Origin: an uncultured Tropicimonas sp.
Lineage (GTDB): Bacteria; Pseudomonadota; Alphaproteobacteria; Rhodobacterales; Rhodobacteraceae
Reading direction: 5' to 3'
Length of the DNA stretch: 64,000 nt
Assembly: GCA_947497945.1 (NCBI GenBank)
Contig: CANMIP010000004.1
Span: forward strand, 124,001 to 188,000
Below the pieces are notes generated by a model, which did no database searches, was not told where the DNA came from, and saw only the letters and a list, made by a program, of their open reading frames with translations. This document shows positions 58,812 to 64,000 of the stretch, piece after piece. Every line of letters begins with the position of its first letter. The first letter of the stretch is position 1. The translations under genes were made by a program, and so were the position numbers.

Positions 58812-59537
58812 ATGCTGCAATATCTGCGTTCGCTGATCTTCAACATCCAGATGTACCTGATGATGGCGCTGATGGCGCTGTTCTTCACGCCGATCACGCT
58901 CTTCTATCGGCCTATGGCCTTCACCGCCTGCCGCACCTATTGCCGCTGGGTGCGCTGGAGCGCCCGGTGGATGGTCGGGCTGCGCTCGGAACTGCGCGGG
59001 AAGGTGCCGACTGGCGAATGCCTGATCGCCTCCAAGCACCAGAGCTTCTTCGACATCATCATGATCGTCTCCGAGGTGCCGCGGCCGAAATTCATCATGA
59101 AGGCGCAGCTGCGCTTCGTGCCAATTGTCGGCTGGTATGCGAAGTGGATCGGCTGCGTGCCGGTGGATCGCGGCAAGCGCGGCCAGGCGATCGCGGAAAT
59201 GAAGCAGGGCGTCGAGGCCGGGCGCGCCACCCCGGGACAGCTCATCATCTATCCGCAAGGAACCCGCATCGCCATCGACGCGAAGCTGCCCTACAAGATC
59301 GGAACCGGGGTGCTCTACAATCAGCTCGCGCAGGATTGCGTCCCCGCGGCCACCAATGTCGGCGTCTTCTGGCCGCGTTTCGGCGTGCTGCGCAAACCCG
59401 GCCTCGCCGTGGTCGAATTCCTTCCGGCAATCGCCCCGGGACAGGAGCAACGCGCTTTCATGGCGGACCTGGAGCAGATCATCGAAGGCGCTTCTTTGCG
59501 GCTGATGGCCGAGGCGGGGTATCACCCGCCGGACTGA
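58812..59537 (+). CDS. plsC: 1-acyl-sn-glycerol-3-phosphate acyltransferase
   Basis: A 241-residue membrane-bound acyltransferase that makes phosphatidic acid from lysophosphatidic acid. The catalytic HX4D motif is HQSFFD (His76, Asp81). The second motif is YPQGTR where most members have FPEGTR; this variant is seen in alphaproteobacterial homologs. An N-terminal hydrophobic stretch (about 8-35) anchors it. It is tightly linked to ftsX. Confidence 0.9.
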   Translation: MLQYLRSLIFNIQMYLMMALMALFFTPITLFYRPMAFTACRTYCRWVRWSARWMVGLRSELRGKVPTGECLIASKHQSFFDIIMIVSEVPRPKFIMKAQLRFVPIVGWYAKWIGCVPVDRGKRGQAIAEMKQGVEAGRATPGQLIIYPQGTRIAIDAKLPYKIGTGVLYNQLAQDCVPAATNVGVFWPRFGVLRKPGLAVVEFLPAIAPGQEQRAFMADLEQIIEGASLRLMAEAGYHPPD

Positions 59538-59554
59538 GCGGTGCAATGGATGGC

Positions 59555-59680
59555 TGGAGCCGGTAGCGGACATCGGAACCGAGCGTCCGTTGGCATGGGG
59601 CCAAGGCGAAACCGCCATGCCAACGCCTGCCCGCCCCGGCGGGCCGCTCTGTCCGCACCGTGGGCATGTGTGCCATGCTC
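59555..59680 (+). repeat. Dispersed double-hairpin intergenic repeat, copy C
   Basis: Same orientation as copy A. Hairpin 1 at 59592-59621 is 30 nt with arms GGCATGG/CCATGCC (C-G replaced by T-A relative to copy A). Hairpin 2 follows directly at about 59622-59651 with core GCCCGCC/GGCGGGC. It lies between the convergent plsC and permease genes. Confidence 0.7.
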
Positions 59681-59690
59681 CCGGAACGAG

Positions 59691-59720
59691 AAGAGCCGGA
59701 CGAAAGCGCCCGGCTCTTTT
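59691..59720. terminator. Bidirectional terminator between plsC and the potC-like gene
   Basis: AAGAGCCGG at 59691-59699 pairs with CCGGCTCTT at 59710-59718, followed by TTTTC on the plus strand; TTCTCG follows on the minus strand. Confidence 0.8.
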
Positions 59721-59741
59721 CATTTCGATATCGCTGGAAAC

Positions 59742-60653
59742 TCAGCCCGGCGTCAGGCCGCGCATCCTCTCCGACCGCCGCCGCAGCAATTCGACCGTGG
59801 TCAACAACGCGATGGAGACGATGACGAGGATCGTGGCCACCGAGAGGATCGCCGGCGAGATCTGCTCGCGGATACCGTTCCACATCTGGCGCGGAATTGT
59901 CTGCTGGTCATGGGCCGCGACGAAGAGCACGACGACCACCTCGTCGAACGACGTGACAAAGGCGAAAAGCGCCCCGGAGATAACGCCGGGCAGGATCAGC
60001 GGCATGGTGATCCTGAAGAAGGTGGTGGTCGGGTTGGCGCCGAGCGAAGCCGCGGCCTGGGTCAGGGTCTGGTCGAAGCCGACCAGCGTCGCTGTCACGG
60101 TGATGATGACGAAGGGGATGCCGAGCGTGGCATGGGCCATGATGATGCCGATATAGGAGTTTGCCAGCCCGGTGGCGGAGTAGAAGAAGAACAGCCCCGT
60201 GGCGGTGATGATGATCGGCACGATCATCGGCGAGATCAGTACCGCCATGATTACCCGCCGGAAGGGCATCTCGGGCCGCGACAGGCCAAGCGCCGCCAGT
60301 GTGCCGAGGAAGGTTGCCAGCAGCGTCGAGAAGAAACCGATGATGACGGAGTTCTTGGCGGCATTGATCCAGGCGGAATTGGCCCAGGCATCGGCCCACC
60401 AGGAACTGTCGCGCACGACGTCGGGCTGTGCCATCCCGAAGGTCAGCAGCAGGTCGTACCAGCGGGTCGAGTAGCCGGTCGGGTCGAGCGCAAGCATCTT
60501 CTCGGTGAAGGTGAAATAGGGCTCGGCATTGAAGCTGAGCGGGATCACGATCAGGATCGGCGCGATCAGGAACAGGAAGATCAGCGCGCAGATGACGCGA
60601 AAAGTGTAGTACCAGATTCGCTCGAGCGGGGTGGCGTAGATCGGCAGGGCCAT
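59742..60653 (-). CDS. Polyamine-type ABC transporter permease (PotC-like)
   Basis: A 303-residue inner-membrane permease with six membrane segments. The EAA loop is QAAASLGANPTTTFFRITMP, the ATPase contact. An extended periplasmic loop (about 45-95) follows the first segment. Third gene after the binding protein and first permease. The cargo may be putrescine/spermidine or a related cationic or carboxylate compound. Confidence 0.87.
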   Translation of the reverse strand: MALPIYATPLERIWYYTFRVICALIFLFLIAPILIVIPLSFNAEPYFTFTEKMLALDPTGYSTRWYDLLLTFGMAQPDVVRDSSWWADAWANSAWINAAKNSVIIGFFSTLLATFLGTLAALGLSRPEMPFRRVIMAVLISPMIVPIIITATGLFFFYSATGLANSYIGIIMAHATLGIPFVIITVTATLVGFDQTLTQAAASLGANPTTTFFRITMPLILPGVISGALFAFVTSFDEVVVVLFVAAHDQQTIPRQMWNGIREQISPAILSVATILVIVSIALLTTVELLRRRSERMRGLTPG

Positions 60654-60665
60654 GATGCGCGTTCC

Positions 60666-61967
60666 TTATCCGAGCTTGAGATTGTCGATGCCGACAAGGC
60701 GATCATAGAGCCAGTAGAGCAGCAGCACGCAGAAGAGCAGCAGCGAGGCCAGCGCTGCGGCCAGCGACCAGTTCAGGGAATTCTGCATGTGGAACGCGAT
60801 CAGGTTCGAGATCAGCTGTCCGGTGGAGCCGCCGACAAGCGCAGGCGTGATGTAATACCCGACCGACAGGATGAAGACGAGCAGGCCTCCGGCGCCGATG
60901 CCGGGGATGGTCTGCGGCAGGTAGATGCGGCGGAAGGCGGTCCAGGAGGTCGCGCCCAGCGAGCGGGCGGCGCGGACATAGCTGGGGTCGATCGGGCGCA
61001 TGACCGAGTAGAGCGGCAGCACCATGAAGGGCAGCAGGATATGGGTCATGGCGATGATCGTGCCGGTCTGGTTGTAGATCATCTGCAGTCGTCCTTCGTC
61101 GGAAATGATACCGAGCGACACCCAGAGGTCATTGACCACGCCCTGGCTCTGCAACAGCACGATCCAGGAGGTCGTCCGCACAAGGAGCGAGGTCCAGAAG
61201 GGCAGCAGGACGAAGATCATCAGCAGGTTGGAGTGCCTCAGTGGCAGGATCGCCAGCAGATGCGCGATCGGAAAGCCGAGCAGGAGCGTCATGAAGGTGA
61301 TCAGCGCCGACATGATCAGCGTGCGTTTGAAGAGCAGCAGATAGACCGCGCGTTCCTCGTCGATCTTGACGATATTGCCCTGGTCGTCGCGGGTCCGATC
61401 CAGCGCCGAGAGGTAGAAATCGATGGTGAACGCCTTGGACGCGTTGCGCATCGCGCCCCAGAGGCGCGGGTTGGCCCAGTCCTCGTCGGCATCCAGCAGC
61501 GCCTCCTTGTAGGGCGGCTCCATCTTCGGCGCCTTGCGGGCCGTCTTGGTGAAGAGCGAACGGGTCCGGGATACGTCGTAATTGATCCGCGTGCCGATCT
61601 GGCCGGCTGCCTTGACGTCTCGTGCATGCACGAGACCCGAGACCAGCGCGGCATAGGCGGCCTCGTCCGGCTCTGTGCCAGCCGGGGTTTCATCGAACCA
61701 CTCGCGCAGCTCCACCATCAGCGGGATCTTCTCCCCGGTGTCGCGGTCCAGCCAGGAATAGAAGCTGCTGTTGTTCACCGACATCGTCAGCATCTGCCCG
61801 ATCGGCAGCAGGAAGGTGATCAGGACGAAGAAGAGCAGCGGCGCCACGAGATAGAAGGCACGGCGCGTGCGGTGCGCCTGGGCGGCGGCCAGCGCGGACT
61901 TGAGCGGCTTGCCATCGGCCGTTTTCAGCGGGCCGGTCTGGTCGGGAACGGTCGAAGCGTCGGACAT
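60666..61967 (-). CDS. Polyamine-type ABC transporter permease (PotB-like) with a long periplasmic insert
   Basis: 433 residues against about 275-310 in PotB. After the first membrane segment (FYLVAPLLFFVLITFLLPIG, about 38-57) lies a hydrophilic insert of roughly 140 residues before the core permease begins (LLLFKRTLIMSALITFMTLL). The EAA loop is RAARSLGATSWTAFRRIYLP. The insert likely faces the periplasm and might dock the binding protein. The ATG at 61967 has GGAAAG upstream. It precedes the potC-like gene by 12 bp. Confidence 0.85.
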   Translation of the reverse strand: MSDASTVPDQTGPLKTADGKPLKSALAAAQAHRTRRAFYLVAPLLFFVLITFLLPIGQMLTMSVNNSSFYSWLDRDTGEKIPLMVELREWFDETPAGTEPDEAAYAALVSGLVHARDVKAAGQIGTRINYDVSRTRSLFTKTARKAPKMEPPYKEALLDADEDWANPRLWGAMRNASKAFTIDFYLSALDRTRDDQGNIVKIDEERAVYLLLFKRTLIMSALITFMTLLLGFPIAHLLAILPLRHSNLLMIFVLLPFWTSLLVRTTSWIVLLQSQGVVNDLWVSLGIISDEGRLQMIYNQTGTIIAMTHILLPFMVLPLYSVMRPIDPSYVRAARSLGATSWTAFRRIYLPQTIPGIGAGGLLVFILSVGYYITPALVGGSTGQLISNLIAFHMQNSLNWSLAAALASLLLFCVLLLYWLYDRLVGIDNLKLG

Positions 61968-62049
61968 GTGGTCTTTCCGGCAGGAGAGGACGGCGCCGGG
62001 ACGGCGCGGGGAGCTGCCCCGGCAAGAAACCGGGACAGCTCGAAGCAGT

Positions 62050-63123
62050 TTACTGGGCAAGCCAGGCGTTGAAGCGCTCGCTCAGCTCGGTGTTGTAGTC
62101 GACCCAGAACTCGTAATCCGTGGTCAGGGCGCCTTCGAGGTTCTCAGGCGAGGTCGGCATATGCGGGCCCATCTCGGTCTTGCCGTCCTGGTAGAGGCCG
62201 ACGAAGGGCGCGGAGGATTTCCGGGCCGGACCGTAGGAGATCCACTTGGCCTGCTCGGCGAGTTGCTCGGTCTCGGTCGCGAAGACCAGGAATTCCAGTG
62301 CGCGCTCGAGATTCGGTGCGCCTTTCGGAATGGCATAGCCGTCGTAATCCATGACCTGCCCGTCATAGACCATGACGAAGGGCTGGCCCTCGCCCACGGC
62401 GGCGTTGAACAGGCGGCCGTTATAGGCGGTGGTCATGACGACCTCGCCATCGGCCAGGAGCTGCGGCGGCTGGGCGCCGGCTTCCCACCAGACAACGTTG
62501 TCCTTGATCGTGTCGAGCTTCGCGAAGGCGCGGTCCACGCCCTCATCGGTTTCCAGCACCTCGTAGACATCCTCCGGCGCGACGCCATCGGCCATCAGCG
62601 CCATTTCGAGCGTGGTCTTCGGCGCCTTGCGCATGCCGCGCTTGCCCGGGAACTTCTCCATGTCGAAGAGGTCGGCGATGGTCGAGGGCGCTTCGCCTTC
62701 GAACTTGGTGGAGTCGTAGCCATAGAGCGTCGAGAAGACGATGGTCGTCACCAGGCAATCGGAGATGGCTCCGTCGAGGAAGTCCTCTTCGGCCGGGGTG
62801 CCATCCGCGCCCGGGGGCAGGATCGACGGGTCGATTTCTTCCAGAAGGCCCTCGTCACACAGGCGCACGGCGTCCGGATATTCCACGTCGACCACGTCCA
62901 CGGTCACGTTGCCGGCCTCGACCTGGGCCTTGATCGGGGTCGCCGGATTGTCGGCATCGACCGAGATCACCTTGACGCCGGTCTTCTCGGTGAAGGGCTT
63001 GTGGTAGCCTTCGATCTGGGACTTGGCATAGGCGCCACCCCAGGACATGACGGTGATCTCTTCGGCGCCCGCCGCGAAGGCGAAGCCGGTGAGGGCCGTG
63101 GTGAGGATGAGTGTCTTTTTCAT
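62050..63123 (-). CDS. Polyamine-type ABC transporter, periplasmic binding protein
   Basis: A 357-residue extracellular solute-binding protein of the PotD-like group. Signal peptide MKKTLILTTALTGFAFAAGA; the mature N-terminus EEITVMSWGGAYAKSQIEGY is typical, as are VDVVDVEYPDAVRLCDEGLL and MDYDGYAIPKGAPNLERALE. GGGAGACAACC precedes the ATG. The gene lies between the ATPase and permease genes of the same operon. Ligand not predictable. Confidence 0.88.
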   Translation of the reverse strand: MKKTLILTTALTGFAFAAGAEEITVMSWGGAYAKSQIEGYHKPFTEKTGVKVISVDADNPATPIKAQVEAGNVTVDVVDVEYPDAVRLCDEGLLEEIDPSILPPGADGTPAEEDFLDGAISDCLVTTIVFSTLYGYDSTKFEGEAPSTIADLFDMEKFPGKRGMRKAPKTTLEMALMADGVAPEDVYEVLETDEGVDRAFAKLDTIKDNVVWWEAGAQPPQLLADGEVVMTTAYNGRLFNAAVGEGQPFVMVYDGQVMDYDGYAIPKGAPNLERALEFLVFATETEQLAEQAKWISYGPARKSSAPFVGLYQDGKTEMGPHMPTSPENLEGALTTDYEFWVDYNTELSERFNAWLAQ

Positions 63124-63191
63124 GGTTGTCTCCCTGTCGGACACTGCGGTTTTGCCGCGCGGTTGATCCACGCGTGCGGGTCTAGTTCTGA

Positions 63192-64000
63192 TCAGATCGC
63201 GCGGTCGTCTTCGAGCGCGCGCGCATCCTGCATATGCCAGGAAATCGGCAGTTTCTGGCCGGGCTCCAGCCGCGGCTGGCCCATCATGTTGCGGCATTTC
63301 ATGACGAAATCATCATGGCCGGCGACGCGCATGCGGGTTCGGAACGTGTCGCCCATATAGATGAATTCCAGCACCTCGGCCTCGATCGTATGCGCGCCAG
63401 GATCGAAGAACTCGGGCTTGAACTCGACCCGTTCGGGGCGGATCGAGACAAGCGTGTCCTGCCCCGGCTTGGTCACGTTCACCGGCGTTGCATCGATCAG
63501 CTCGCCGGTCTTCAGCCGCACCAGCGCCTTGTCGTCATGGATCTCCTCGATCCGGCCTTCCAGCTTGTTGTTCTCGCCGATGAAGCCGGCAACGAAAGCG
63601 TTCTGGGGCCGTTCGTACAACTCGTCGGGCGGGGCCAGCTGCTGGATCCGGCCATCGTCGAATACCGCGACCCGGTCCGACATGGTCAGGGCTTCGGACT
63701 GGTCATGCGTCACGTAGACAACGGTGATGCCGAGGCGGTCATGCAGCGCCTTGATCTCGAATTGCATATGCTCGCGCAGCTGCTTGTCGAGCGCACCCAG
63801 CGGCTCGTCCATCAGCACCAGCTCCGGCTCGAAGACCAGCGCGCGCGCCAAAGCGATCCGCTGCTTCTGGCCGCCCGAAAGCTGCGCCGGCCGGCGCGCC
63901 CCGAAGCTGCCCATCTGCACCATGTCCAGCGCCCGCAGGACATTCGCCTCGCGCTCCGACTTGCCCATGCCTCGCACTTCCAGTGGGAAGGCGAGGTTTT
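63192..64000 (-). CDS. Polyamine-type ABC transporter ATPase (PotA-like), N-terminus cut by right edge
   Basis: The C-terminal 268 residues of a PotA-type protein are visible, and the frame remains open at base 64000. LSGGQKQRIALARAL is the signature, LVLMDEPLGALDKQLRE the Walker B region, and VYVTHDQSEALTMSDRVAVF the H-loop. From about 63700 leftward comes a TOBE-type domain (VSIRPERVEFKPE). Walker A lies outside the window. First gene of the leftward operon seen here. Confidence 0.9.
   Translation of the reverse strand, partial: NLAFPLEVRGMGKSEREANVLRALDMVQMGSFGARRPAQLSGGQKQRIALARALVFEPELVLMDEPLGALDKQLREHMQFEIKALHDRLGITVVYVTHDQSEALTMSDRVAVFDDGRIQQLAPPDELYERPQNAFVAGFIGENNKLEGRIEEIHDDKALVRLKTGELIDATPVNVTKPGQDTLVSIRPERVEFKPEFFDPGAHTIEAEVLEFIYMGDTFRTRMRVAGHDDFVMKCRNMMGQPRLEPGQKLPISWHMQDARALEDDRAI

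Noticed and set aside
59541..62072. 843-codon open frame on the plus strand
   Set aside because: It runs antisense to two ABC permease genes with clear motifs. The translation is a low-complexity Asp/Gln/Arg-rich product typical of the complementary strand of GC-rich genes.

Overview
The window is one 64 kb stretch of GC-rich chromosomal DNA with dense, short-spaced genes. It looks like an alphaproteobacterium of the Rhodobacteraceae (Roseobacter group). Support comes from the 41-residue zinc-free L36, the block MJ0042 zinc-ribbon protein / ftsE-ftsX-plsC, a DUF1127 mini-protein, the E3 with the CLNWGC redox site and the mix of LysR, Lrp, LacI and RpiR regulators. I see no transposase, integrase, phage gene, rRNA or CRISPR array. 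Both ends are cut inside genes: a LysR regulator on the left and an ABC ATPase on the right. No database search could be run, so all names come from motifs and context.

Layout. 1-22 kb is mostly housekeeping: quinone oxidoreductase, XRE regulator, hisN-like phosphatase, CAP protein, guanine deaminase, mgtE with 5-formyl-THF cyclo-ligase, YmdB-type phosphoesterase, SLC13 permease, an animal-type haem peroxidase, yebC, the divergent argP/lysE pair, tRNA-Val and rpmJ, an orphan RelE-like module, an anaerobic sulfatase-maturase-type radical SAM enzyme, and the divergent lrp/ald pair. 22.5-31.7 kb is cluster 1 of cyclitol catabolism: iolD-kinase-iolB-aldolase on the minus strand, facing oxidoreductase-iolE-oxidoreductase on the plus strand, next to a LacI regulator. 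31.8-38.9 kb holds a DUF1127 gene and cluster 2: an RpiR regulator, iolG, an iolI-type gene, a bifunctional iolC-aldolase, iolE and iolB. 39-51 kb is mixed: MFS permease, DUF924, lpdA, two tandem small secreted proteins, an AraC regulator, accA, an acetate-type permease, a PaaK-like enzyme, a caspase-fold protein and a MarR fusion. 51.6-55.5 kb encodes a ribose/inositol-type ABC importer. 55.8-59.5 kb carries the zinc-ribbon gene and ftsEX-plsC. 59.7-64 kb is a polyamine-type ABC importer.

How the parts work together. The same 16-bp palindrome, TTGCAACCGGTTGCAA, lies between the two divergent arms of cluster 1 and upstream of the ABC importer 24 kb away; a slightly imperfect copy lies upstream of the lacI gene. 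A LacI regulon joining import and catabolism is the natural reading. Cluster 2 instead carries GGAA-N6-TTCC sites, the motif known for rhizobial IolR (RpiR family). Cluster 2 has no iolD, so it must borrow the iolD of cluster 1 or one outside the window; no iolA is present in either. The two clusters encode parallel but differently built steps (separate kinase and class II aldolase versus a kinase-DUF2090 fusion). This suggests two related cyclitol substrates or stereoisomers.

The gaps between convergent genes hold a dispersed repeat made of two abutting 30-nt hairpins, with paired base changes between copies. A second short repeat family is present in two copies. Two small genes appear to carry single-base frameshifts near their starts.
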